From positions 1 to 38,041 of the forward strand of contig JAJDXV010000155.1 of assembly GCA_022823085.1 (NCBI GenBank): a DNA stretch of 38,041 nucleotides. Direction: 5' to 3'. A model generated the notes under the pieces. The model was not told the origin of the DNA. It ran no database searches and was given only the letters and a program-made list of their open reading frames with translations. The position numbers and the translations under genes are program-made. Below, piece by piece: positions 16,548 to 23,447 of this stretch. The DNA is from Candidatus Poribacteria bacterium. Lineage in GTDB: Bacteria > Poribacteria > WGA-4E > WGA-3G. The stretch's first letter is position 1; the number at the start of each line of letters is the position of its first letter.

Positions 16548-17405
16548 ATGACGCAATGGCAACCAACCCCCGCACAAAAAACGCACTATGAGAACGAAGG
16601 CTACTTTATCCTTCGCAACATTATATCGAAAGAGCTGGCAGCTGAACTCCGCGGCGTGATCCGAAACCATATCCTGCTACCGGACCCCGGACAAGTCGTC
16701 GATATGGATCCAATGGACCCGATGGAAGATTCGCCACAAGGACGTATCGCACGCTACCGCAAACTCAGCAACTTCTGCGTCCAGGCACCGCTGATATGGC
16801 ATAACATTCACGCCTCCGCTGAAATACTCGACATCGCACGCTATTTTCTCGGCGATGACATTATTATGAAGTTCAATAGCTGCTTCCTCAAACCGCCCCT
16901 CACTGGCAGTGCAACCCCGTGGCACCAAGATAACGGACTCTGGCGCGACGGCGAAACAGAACCTTTCAACTTCTGGACACCCCTCGAACCCGCGACACGC
17001 GAAAACGGATGCATGCAGTTCATACCCGGCAGCCACAAAACCGAGATCATTGAACACGTCCTATATCCCGATAGCATACACGGCGAACTCCCACGCGAAG
17101 ATGTTCAAAAGATGATCGAGAAACACGGTGTACATCACATCGAATTAGATACCGGGGATGTCGTCATCTGGCACAGCAGTCTTTGGCACTACAGTCCGCC
17201 AAACAAAACCGATCAGAGCCGCATCGCCGTCGCAGGGGTCTATACAAACCCAGAAATCGTCAAGACAAGCAAACGCTTCTGGCACAACTTTCGATGGGTG
17301 ATGAAGGACGCGATGGTCAGCACACAATTTCCACCTGAAACCGTTGAGATGAAAATCGAGAACCCTCAAAAACCCAAACCGTTCCCAGCTGCGAAGGACT
17401 ACTAA
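16548..17405 (+). CDS. Phytanoyl-CoA dioxygenase (PhyH) family oxygenase 2
   Basis: 285 residues from ATG 16548 with GAGGAAGAGGA upstream. 2-oxoglutarate/Fe(II) oxygenase: the N-terminal YENEGYFILRNIISKEL opening, iron motif WHQDNG (His126, Asp128), NGCMQFIPGSHK core strand, and distal His214 in SSLWHYSPPNKTDQSR, which also supplies the 2-oxoglutarate-binding Arg. It is only weakly similar to the PhyH at 12977 outside these motifs, so this is not a recent duplication. Its C-terminal about 60 residues (RFWHNFRW, then a Pro/Lys-rich tail) are of a kind seen in ectoine-hydroxylase-like PhyH proteins. The stop overlaps a sulfatase-like remnant in another frame. The substrate is unknown. Confidence 0.92.
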   Translation: MTQWQPTPAQKTHYENEGYFILRNIISKELAAELRGVIRNHILLPDPGQVVDMDPMDPMEDSPQGRIARYRKLSNFCVQAPLIWHNIHASAEILDIARYFLGDDIIMKFNSCFLKPPLTGSATPWHQDNGLWRDGETEPFNFWTPLEPATRENGCMQFIPGSHKTEIIEHVLYPDSIHGELPREDVQKMIEKHGVHHIELDTGDVVIWHSSLWHYSPPNKTDQSRIAVAGVYTNPEIVKTSKRFWHNFRWVMKDAMVSTQFPPETVEMKIENPQKPKPFPAAKDY

Positions 17406-17632
17406 CCCATGTCATCCGAGGAACCGACCCAAAAACAGCACAACTCGTCTATCTTACGCAACACCACCCAGTTGAAGAATTATACGACCTAACAACAGAC
17501 CCTCATGAATTCAACAACTTAGCCTTTAACGCGGATACGCGTCCGGTGCTTGAACGGATACGAAACGATGTTCTAAATTGGATGCATTCACAAAATGACA
17601 AAGGGAACCCTGAAACATGGAATCAAAATTAA
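17402..17632 (+). pseudogene. Remnant of a sulfatase C-terminus
   Basis: The frame from 17402 to TAA 17630-17632 encodes about 76 residues that read as the C-terminal end of a sulfatase: QLVYLTQHHPVEELYDLTTD followed by PHEFNNLAFN and RPVLERIRNDVLNWMHS. The EELYDLTxDPxExNNLA block is characteristic of type I sulfatases just before their C-terminus. There is no start codon context, no catalytic CxPSR region, and the upstream end runs into PhyH 2 in a different frame, so the gene has lost about 400 or more residues. It overlaps the peroxiredoxin start by 16 nt. Sulfatases are abundant in sponge-symbiont genomes, consistent with decay after duplication or rearrangement. Confidence 0.75.
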
Positions 17633-18270
17633 TAGCAAATTATCCGATAAACCCGAAACGAAAAACGCCTTTTTCGAGCCGTTGTCGTTTCCTAAACCTT
17701 TCAATCCTGTTAACCGCAGCCGTCTTCCTGTTCACCGCTTGCAACAGATCCGAACAGGCTTCACAAGTTATCGTTCAATCCGAAGAAGACACAACCCAGC
17801 AGCTTCCTGAAGGACAAGGACTCGCGATTGGCGCACTGGCACCCGAATTCTCATTGCCAGATGCCAAAGGAAATACCCACAGTCTTTCGGATTACAGCGG
17901 GCAAAAACTGGTTATTGTCTTCTATCGGACAGGGACGTGAGGTTTCTGTCAAACGCAACTCGGCGAGTTGCAAGCAGGTTACCAAGACATTCAGGCGCAA
18001 GGGGCTGAATTGATCGCCATCAGTGCAGATCATCTGACGCTCGTGGATTCAACGCAAAAATCGCTCCAGATAAACTACCCGCTACTCTCGGATGAGAATC
18101 GGGAGACAATTACGGCTTATAATGTTATTGACATAACCAACACAGACATAGCACGTCCGGCAACCTATATCCTTGACATGGACGGGCGCGTCGCATGGAA
18201 ATCCCTCGATATTCAGTTTGGAGACCGCACAGGTACCGAACAACTTTTAACAGAATTGAAAAAATTGTAA
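17617..18270 (+). CDS. Selenocysteine-containing peroxiredoxin-like (AhpC/TSA-type) lipoprotein
   Basis: 217 residues if TGA 17938-17940 (codon 108) is Sec. A long basic N-region leads into a lipoprotein signal ILLTAAVFLFTAC (Cys42). The redoxin domain begins LAIGALAPEFSLPDAKG, continues LVIVFYRTGT-U-GFCQTQLGEL, and after the TGA runs on for 109 residues of good thioredoxin fold: ELIAISADH, INYPLLSDENR, ARPATYILDMDGRVAWK. In the cysteine-containing relatives the site reads WCPYC or similar, so Sec replaces the N-terminal, catalytic Cys of a CxxC motif and the second Cys is kept. Inferred function: lipid-anchored, extracytoplasmic peroxide or disulfide reductase. The only ATG is 17617, with AAAGGG about 10 nt upstream. 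The stop is followed after 22 bp by the TIM-barrel gene. Confidence 0.9.
17955..17971 (+). promoter_or_regulatory. Putative bacterial SECIS hairpin of the peroxiredoxin gene
   Basis: A perfect 7-bp stem (GCAACUC with GAGUUGC) closes a GGC triloop starting 22 nt after the UGA. A short stem with a G in the first loop positions at this distance fits the bacterial SECIS consensus. Confidence 0.75.
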
Positions 18271-18292
18271 ATTGTAAAAGGAGTCTTTTCTA

Positions 18293-19105
18293 ATGATTGA
18301 TGTCTGCTTTTTTGCTGACGAAGTTTCTAAAACCGATTTTGAAGAAGCCATCAAACTCGGCGTTGAAGCCGGTGCCAATACCGTCGAAATACGTGGCGGT
18401 GTCTGGAGCAAACACGTAACCGAAATTGACGATGATGATGTCCAGCGCGTGCAAGATGTACTGAGTCGTTACGAGGTCCGCGTCGCCAGTATCGGATCCC
18501 CTTTTGGGAAATGTTCAATCGACGACCCGCAAGAATATGACCAACACCGAAAACACTTTGAGCGAATGGTCACACTTGCACACGCCTTCGATACACAAGT
18601 GATTCGAGGCTTCACATTCTGGAATCCGAACCGTCGGACGAAAGGCGCGCCGCGCCCAGATATTAACGACTATATGGAACGGATCGTCGAAAAACTCTCA
18701 CTCGTTGTTCCGATCGCAGAGGATGCAAACGTTACGCTCTGCTTTGAAAACGAAAGCGCATGCCTCGCTGGCACATGCGAAGAGACACGCGCAGTCATCG
18801 ATGCACTCGGAAATAGTCCCGCACTCACCTCCTGTTGGGATGTCAATAACGGGTTACACTGCGGCGAAAATCCGCTACCAGATGGATACGCACATATCAA
18901 AGGACTCGTACGACATCTACATATCAAGCCCAATCGTGAGAAGAATCTTGACCCAATCGGCGACACCGGATTAAGATACGCACAGATCCTCGAAACACTC
19001 GTTGCTGATGGATTCAACGGCGCAGCAAGTATCGAACACTGGGGACAACCCGAAGATATGTTAGACGGTATCCGACAACTCTGCACCGTTATTGATGCCA
19101 TGTAA
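18293..19105 (+). CDS. Sugar phosphate isomerase/epimerase (xylose-isomerase-like TIM barrel)
   Basis: 270 residues from ATG 18293 with AAAAGGAG about 12 nt upstream. The AP-endonuclease-2/xylose-isomerase-like TIM barrel is seen in order: FADEVSKTDFEEAIKLGVEA, GANTVEIRGGVW (metal-site Glu on strand 2), VRVASIGSPFGKCSI, VIRGFTFW, VTLCFENESACLAG with metal Glu, SCWDVNNGLHCG with metal Asp, RHLHIKPN with metal His, and GAASIEHWGQPEDM with the last Glu. All four usual metal ligands are present. These proteins commonly isomerise or epimerise keto-sugars or inositols in catabolic clusters. The following SGNH hydrolase starts 14 bp downstream, so the two are probably co-transcribed. The substrate is unknown. 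Confidence 0.88.
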   Translation: MIDVCFFADEVSKTDFEEAIKLGVEAGANTVEIRGGVWSKHVTEIDDDDVQRVQDVLSRYEVRVASIGSPFGKCSIDDPQEYDQHRKHFERMVTLAHAFDTQVIRGFTFWNPNRRTKGAPRPDINDYMERIVEKLSLVVPIAEDANVTLCFENESACLAGTCEETRAVIDALGNSPALTSCWDVNNGLHCGENPLPDGYAHIKGLVRHLHIKPNREKNLDPIGDTGLRYAQILETLVADGFNGAASIEHWGQPEDMLDGIRQLCTVIDAM

Positions 19106-19118
19106 CAGGAGATATACC

Positions 19119-20105
19119 ATGCAATTGAAACCAGATGCACCACAATTGACTTGGCAAGGCGCGGTCTCCCTGCAAAAAACTGAAGACTGGATCATGCCCT
19201 GGCGCACACCCCACCCATCACATGTACTGTTCCCTGAACCCTTACTTGAACGTTCCGCGATGCCCGCAGGCGTTCGCATCAGTTTTCGCAGCAACACAAC
19301 ACAGGTTTCGGGGAGTATCGTCCCACAAAACGAAAACGGAATCCTTGACCTCTGTTGCGATGGTGAATTAATAGATGCAATCGACCTGAAACAGAAGGAG
19401 AGTTTCGCCTTTAAAGGCTTGTCTGATGGTGAGAAATTGATTGAATTGTGGCTACCGCAATTCGGACAGTTTCAACTCCGCAGTTTGGAGATAGACGACA
19501 ACGCAACCCTCGAGGCGTTCACCGATACACGACCGCGCTGGATTACCTATGGAAGTTCTATCACGCAGTGCCGCGCCGCAGCGTCTCCAACACAGACCTG
19601 GCCAGCAGTCGTCGCACGGACGCACGGGCTGAATCTGACCTGTCTCGGCTACGGTGGACAGTGCCATCTCGATGCAATGGTGGCGCGGATGATTCGTGAT
19701 TTACCCGCCGACTATATCTCAATGTGTCTCGGTATCAACATCCAAGGCGCATCCAGCTTGGGACCCCGCGCATTCCGACCAGCAATTATCGGCGCAGTCC
19801 AGATTATACGTGAAAAGCACCCAGATATACCGATCGTGCTGATGTCCCCTATCTGCTGCCCACCGAGAGAAGAAAATCCAAATACTGTAGGATTCCATCT
19901 CAAAAAAATGCGTGAAGAAGTACAAGCCGCCGCCGAGGCACTCCAAGCACACGGCGATACACAAATCCATTATGTTGACGGGTTAAGCGTCTTCGGGGCA
20001 GACTTCGTCCATTTACTCCCAGACGACCTACACCCCGATGCAGAAGGCTACCGAGTCATGGGGAAGAATTTCGTTAACGTCGTTGCAAAAAAAATCTTCG
20101 TATAA
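19119..20105 (+). CDS. SGNH/GDSL-family hydrolase (carbohydrate esterase-like)
   Basis: 328 residues. ATG 19119 was chosen because ACAGGAG is 8 nt upstream, whereas 19092 lies inside the preceding gene. The N-terminal 140 residues form a beta-sandwich-like module (VRISFRSNTTQVSGSIV, GLSDGEKLIELWLPQFGQFQ), as in two-domain SGNH esterases. The catalytic domain has block I WITYGSSITQC (nucleophile Ser), block II GYGGQCHLD (oxyanion Gly), block III SMCLGINIQG (oxyanion Asn), and block V DDLHPDAEGYR (Asp and His of the triad). All four blocks are intact. No signal peptide is apparent, suggesting a cytosolic enzyme. Expected activity: de-esterification (for example deacetylation) of a sugar, coupled with the upstream isomerase-like protein. 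Confidence 0.85.
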   Translation: MQLKPDAPQLTWQGAVSLQKTEDWIMPWRTPHPSHVLFPEPLLERSAMPAGVRISFRSNTTQVSGSIVPQNENGILDLCCDGELIDAIDLKQKESFAFKGLSDGEKLIELWLPQFGQFQLRSLEIDDNATLEAFTDTRPRWITYGSSITQCRAAASPTQTWPAVVARTHGLNLTCLGYGGQCHLDAMVARMIRDLPADYISMCLGINIQGASSLGPRAFRPAIIGAVQIIREKHPDIPIVLMSPICCPPREENPNTVGFHLKKMREEVQAAAEALQAHGDTQIHYVDGLSVFGADFVHLLPDDLHPDAEGYRVMGKNFVNVVAKKIFV

Positions 20106-20124
20106 CGGCAGCCCGTACAACCGA

Positions 20125-20147
20125 TGGCGAGGCATCAAACCTCGCCA
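20125..20147. terminator. Bidirectional palindromic terminator between SGNH hydrolase and oxidoreductase
   Basis: TGGCGAGG pairs with CCTCGCCA around a 7-nt loop in the 86-bp gap between convergent genes. It lacks a strong T-tract. It shares its GGCGAGG core with the hairpins at 13951 and 28751. Confidence 0.5.
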
Positions 20148-20191
20148 CCACAAAAGAACGATTCCAACCTATCGAAAACTGCAGAACTTTA

Positions 20192-21247
20192 TCACGCTAT
20201 CTCCACAGCCTTTCCCGTTTCTGCAGAGGCGTAAATACCATCCGTTATTTTTTGCACAACAAGCGCATTTTCCAAACTCGTCAACGGTTGCCGATTTTCG
20301 CGTATACCCGCAGCAAAATCGGACAGCGGCGTGCCGTGCTCCGGTTCCGGTGCCTCACCTACTTCCGAGAGAACTGTCGATTCAACACCACCCTCCGTTG
20401 TTGTACGATCATAGATAACATTTTCCGATTTGCCATCACCCATCGTCAACTTCAGCGAACCCTCCGTGCCGATAATTTCCCAACCTTCGTGGCTGTGCAT
20501 CGTCATAAACTCACCACGTTCCACGCTGAGCACAATGCCACCTTCACACCGAACGAGCGCAGTATAGTGCGTTTCCGCATCGGAACCCGGCGCAATATGC
20601 GATTCAAATACCGGCGGTATCGTCCACGTCTGTGCAAATACAGTCTGCGGTTTGAGTTGCCAACCTGTAATACCGAGCAGGTAATCGAGATCGTAGCAGC
20701 CCCAGTTAACGAGGATACCACCCCCGTTGAGAGACTTCGTCAACCGCCAAGCCGGACGCGGTGTCTCCGGTTCTTTCCCCGCACCTCTCAGGGCGCGGCA
20801 GTGTACGCTCCGAAGTTCACCTAAACCGCCTGACGTGATGAATTGCGTCGCAAGTTCGGCGGTGGGTCTGAAACGGTTACGCGAAGAACAACATCCTGAC
20901 ATTAAATCGCCACGCGCAGCGATGAGTCGTTCAACTTCAGCAGCGTTCATCGCAATCGGTTTCTCAATCAAGACATGCTTACCTCTCTCAAAAGCACGCA
21001 AGGCGACCTCAGTCCGATACTGCGTCGGAAACGCAAGTACCACCGCTTCGACTTCGGCGTCGTCAAGCAGATCAAGATCGTTGTCATACATTTTCGGCGG
21101 GTCGAAACGTTCAGTTGCCCTAACTCTGTTGCTCTCGATTAAATCCGCCGCTGCAACTAATTCAATATGTGATGCCTCTGATGCGATACTCAGATGTCTA
21201 CTTCCGATGACACCACATCCAATCACACCAACTTTTACGGGTTCCAT
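20192..21247 (-). CDS. Gfo/Idh/MocA family oxidoreductase
   Basis: 351 residues from ATG 21247. The N-terminal Rossmann fold opens with KVGVIGCGVIGSRHLSIA (GxGxxG dinucleotide site), and the family signature GKHVLIEKPIAMNAAEVERL contains the catalytic-region Lys. The C-terminal alpha/beta domain includes GGILVNWGCYDLDYLLGITG and ESHIAPGSDAETHYTALV. Members oxidise or reduce a hydroxyl or keto group of sugars or inositols with NAD(P)H. The opposing strand carries a sugar isomerase-like protein and an SGNH esterase, which suggests a local sugar-catabolism theme, but transcription is convergent so there is no operon. AGGAAG lies about 12 nt before the start. Substrate not determinable. Confidence 0.92.
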   Translation of the reverse strand: MEPVKVGVIGCGVIGSRHLSIASEASHIELVAAADLIESNRVRATERFDPPKMYDNDLDLLDDAEVEAVVLAFPTQYRTEVALRAFERGKHVLIEKPIAMNAAEVERLIAARGDLMSGCCSSRNRFRPTAELATQFITSGGLGELRSVHCRALRGAGKEPETPRPAWRLTKSLNGGGILVNWGCYDLDYLLGITGWQLKPQTVFAQTWTIPPVFESHIAPGSDAETHYTALVRCEGGIVLSVERGEFMTMHSHEGWEIIGTEGSLKLTMGDGKSENVIYDRTTTEGGVESTVLSEVGEAPEPEHGTPLSDFAAGIRENRQPLTSLENALVVQKITDGIYASAETGKAVEIA

Positions 21248-21362
21248 AATAATAAAATCTTCCTTTGACTGTTATTTTTGAGGTGGTAAATCTTTGAAAC
21301 AACAATGAAATGGAGGGGCGGATGTGTCAAAATCCGCCGCACTTGTTAGGATGGATATTGCG

Positions 21363-22151
21363 TTAGAACGAAGTTTTAATCTCTCCCCAACGCGTCGCAA
21401 GTTTTCCCTGCGGTTCGACAGGAAGACCTTCCGCTTCAAAAATCTGCTCGACTTCGTCCGCTGAGAGTGCTTTATTGTAAATCATAACTTCATCAATAAT
21501 ACCGATGAAACCGCCGTCAGTGGCGTGTCCGATCTCCGTTTCCGTTCCAGTCGTAGACATCGGACCGTTGTAACCCATCTCTTTTTCCAACTTACCATCG
21601 ACATAGATGAACATCTCTTTGTCAGCAACAACGCCAGCGAGGTGATGCCATGACCCTGCGTCAAACGTAGGCACGCCAAAACCGCCATCACCTTGCCAAC
21701 CCGGTTGAACAATAAATTCCATCTCTTGACCAGCATTTCTGCCGTCAAACCGTAATGCCCAACCGCTCATATCTCGTTGCGCGACGATCGTACCACAGCA
21801 GCCAGCAACAACACCCTCCACAGGACTATCATTGTCTGCGTTCAACCAAACAGTAACACTCATCTCTTTTTCACCAGCAAAGTCTAATGAATCGGTGCCC
21901 GGAATGTGTACGGAATTCTTGCCATCAAACTCAAGGGCTTTCCCGACTTTGCCAGCGACAGACTTCGGATTCCCCATCAGTTCACCATCGTTGTCACCCA
22001 AAAGGTCCTCAACGGTATTACCCGCGATCGTCCCGTCATCAAAAGACCAATAACTCACGACACCGTCTAACGGAAGCTGTGCCTCCACTAAAGGAATAGC
22101 GATAAAGAAACACGCAACAAAGAAAAATAGCATTGATATTCTTAGGAACAT
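21363..22151 (-). CDS. Secreted LamG-domain protein
   Basis: 262 residues. ATG 22151 is preferred because AAGGAG is 9 nt upstream and the product then begins with a signal peptide (SMLFFFVACFFIAIPLVEA); the open frame continues 19 codons further without support. One LamG domain: LDGVVSYWSFDDGT, ALEFDGKNSVHIPG, KEMSVTVWLNADN, SWHHLAGVVADKEMFIYVDG, IGIIDEVMIYNKALSADEVE. The C-terminus VEPQGKLATRWGEIKTSF matches the short tail of the other two LamG proteins. It lies 80 bp downstream of the next LamG gene and is probably co-transcribed with it. Presumed to be exported. The ligand is unknown. Confidence 0.88.
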   Translation of the reverse strand: MFLRISMLFFFVACFFIAIPLVEAQLPLDGVVSYWSFDDGTIAGNTVEDLLGDNDGELMGNPKSVAGKVGKALEFDGKNSVHIPGTDSLDFAGEKEMSVTVWLNADNDSPVEGVVAGCCGTIVAQRDMSGWALRFDGRNAGQEMEFIVQPGWQGDGGFGVPTFDAGSWHHLAGVVADKEMFIYVDGKLEKEMGYNGPMSTTGTETEIGHATDGGFIGIIDEVMIYNKALSADEVEQIFEAEGLPVEPQGKLATRWGEIKTSF

Positions 22152-22231
22152 GTAATTGTTCTCCTTATGTTCGTTTAATTTACGAAAAACGGCGGGCAAG
22201 CCATCCACATTACCCGCCGGTAATATTTAGA

Positions 22232-23038
22232 TTAATACTGCTCTTTAACATCCGCCCATGTTGTGGAGAGTTTACCCTCCGGTTCAACCGGGGTCAAAAG
22301 CATCGCTGAAAGCCCTTTTTCCATCATCGCCTGGATCTGATCAGCAGTCAACGCGACATTGAAAATAGCGATTTCGTCAATGACAGCATTCCCGAATCTA
22401 CCATCACAGCAAGTATCCCTGCCGATGAATAGCGGCCCATCGTCAGCATCAATCGGATCTTGGTTGATCGTCATTGAACTCTCTGCCACACCGTCAATAT
22501 AGATATGCCACTCACCCGTTGCACTATCAAACGTCGTCGTATAGAGATGCCAATCCGTGATGTCGTCCGGTCCGACTTCGCCATCGCGCCAACCACCAGG
22601 CTTGTTCCAACAACCGTTATTACAAATCGGCCACGAAACGTTTTTAGTGTCCCCATTCGGATGGATAATATACGCATTCCGTTTTTCTACCATCCAACCG
22701 TTCTGATTCCAAGTCTCTGTCATACTTTTAACCCATAATGAGACAGTGATCGCATCTGTAGGGTTCACGTGTGCAGGCACTTCAATATAAGCATCTACAC
22801 CATTAAGCGCCAACCCTGAACCAAACGCGCCATTGACCCAGGTCGGGTTACCAATTATAGCGGCATCAAGTCCACTGTCCGAAGAATCTGTGGCAAGATC
22901 ACCGCTGCCTTCATCCAAAAGCCAAAGTCCTGTCACCGTATCCATCTCAACCTGTGCAAACACAGGCGCAACAGCAAGCAGGCAAACACTGAAAATCAAA
23001 CTGAGTCCTATGAAGGTTAATCGCTTCATCATTTTCAT
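22232..23038 (-). CDS. Secreted LamG-domain protein with paired cysteines
   Basis: 268 residues from ATG 23038 with TAGGAG 6-7 nt upstream. The signal peptide (LTFIGLSLIFSVCLLAVAPVF) ends at about AQ. The LamG domain follows: VTGLWLLDEGSGDLATDSS, SGLALNGVDAYIEVPAHV, DAITVSLWVKSMTE, WHLYTTTFDSATGEWHIYID, GNAVIDEIAIFNVALTADQI. It differs from its neighbours in Cys-containing loops (ICNNGCW and DTCCDGRFG), suggesting disulfides. The C-terminus VEPEGKLSTTWADVKEQY carries the shared tail motif. A near-consensus promoter lies at 23127-23155. Confidence 0.88.
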   Translation of the reverse strand: MKMMKRLTFIGLSLIFSVCLLAVAPVFAQVEMDTVTGLWLLDEGSGDLATDSSDSGLDAAIIGNPTWVNGAFGSGLALNGVDAYIEVPAHVNPTDAITVSLWVKSMTETWNQNGWMVEKRNAYIIHPNGDTKNVSWPICNNGCWNKPGGWRDGEVGPDDITDWHLYTTTFDSATGEWHIYIDGVAESSMTINQDPIDADDGPLFIGRDTCCDGRFGNAVIDEIAIFNVALTADQIQAMMEKGLSAMLLTPVEPEGKLSTTWADVKEQY

Positions 23039-23126
23039 CGGAATCTCCTATCTATTAAAATTTCCATATTTCCGCAAACCAGATGCGGCAAGCTTGCGAG
23101 ATCTATTTGAAACTATACATCTAATT

Positions 23127-23155
23127 ATTATGCCAAAAAATCCGGTTTGTGTCAA
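23127..23155 (-). promoter_or_regulatory. Promoter of the two-gene LamG operon
   Basis: Minus strand: -35 TTGACA (23150-23155), 17-bp spacer, extended -10 TGGCATAAT (hexamer 23127-23132). The leader to ATG 23038 is about 80 nt. Confidence 0.6.
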
Positions 23156-23185
23156 TCAATTTTTAGAGGCACTGATACTTTTCGT

Positions 23186-23215
23186 TTGACATAAATTGAT
23201 AAGACGTGGTATCAT
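23186..23215 (+). promoter_or_regulatory. Divergent promoter of the YCF48-like gene
   Basis: -35 TTGACA (23186-23191), 18-bp spacer, extended -10 TGGTATCAT (hexamer 23210-23215). It is back-to-back with the LamG promoter, only 30 bp away. The transcript would have a leader of about 225 nt that contains a repeat block. Confidence 0.55.
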
Positions 23216-23335
23216 ATAGAACAGAATGAAGCATAGAATAATAGACTTCAATTCACAGTTCTGTCAAAGCGTCTTATGCATATCTAAAACGGAGGGCGTT
23301 ACTCGCAAGCCCGCTTAAGAAGTAAGGAGGTTAGC

Positions 23336-23430
23336 GTTCATTCCATACCTAAAAGGTAGGGTTTGCTCTTCTGTAGGAGCGATCTCCAAGTCGCGATCCT
23401 CAGTTCATTCCATACCTGAAAGGTAGGTTT
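23336..23430 (+). repeat. Direct repeat pair flanking a REP-like palindrome in a 5' leader
   Basis: Copy 1 (23336-23364) and copy 2 (23403-23430) match at all but two positions, one substitution and one single-base indel. Each starts GTTCATTCCATACCT and holds a small hairpin TACCT-aaa-AGGTA. Between them (23372-23400) lies GTAGGAGCGATCTCC...GATCC, a member of the REP-like family also at 14425, 27019 and 36507. Copy 2 ends 17 nt before the start codon. The remaining gap between 23039 and 23447 holds only the two promoters and an AGTAAGGAGG sequence at 23321-23330. Confidence 0.6.
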
Positions 23431-23447
23431 CAACGCTGTGAAATTTG

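Noticed and set aside
14016..18270. UGA reassigned to Trp or Gly throughout (alternative genetic code)
   Set aside because: Trp is encoded by TGG everywhere, other genes end at TGA (for example 14514-14516 and 20192-20194), and only three internal TGAs occur, each at a conserved Cys column.
17617..18270. Peroxiredoxin as two fragments of a broken gene
   Set aside because: No frame change is needed, only one TGA at the catalytic Cys site, with intact sequence on both sides and a SECIS-like hairpin.
23336..23430. CRISPR array
   Set aside because: Only two repeat copies, imperfect, and the interval is a REP-like palindrome rather than a spacer.
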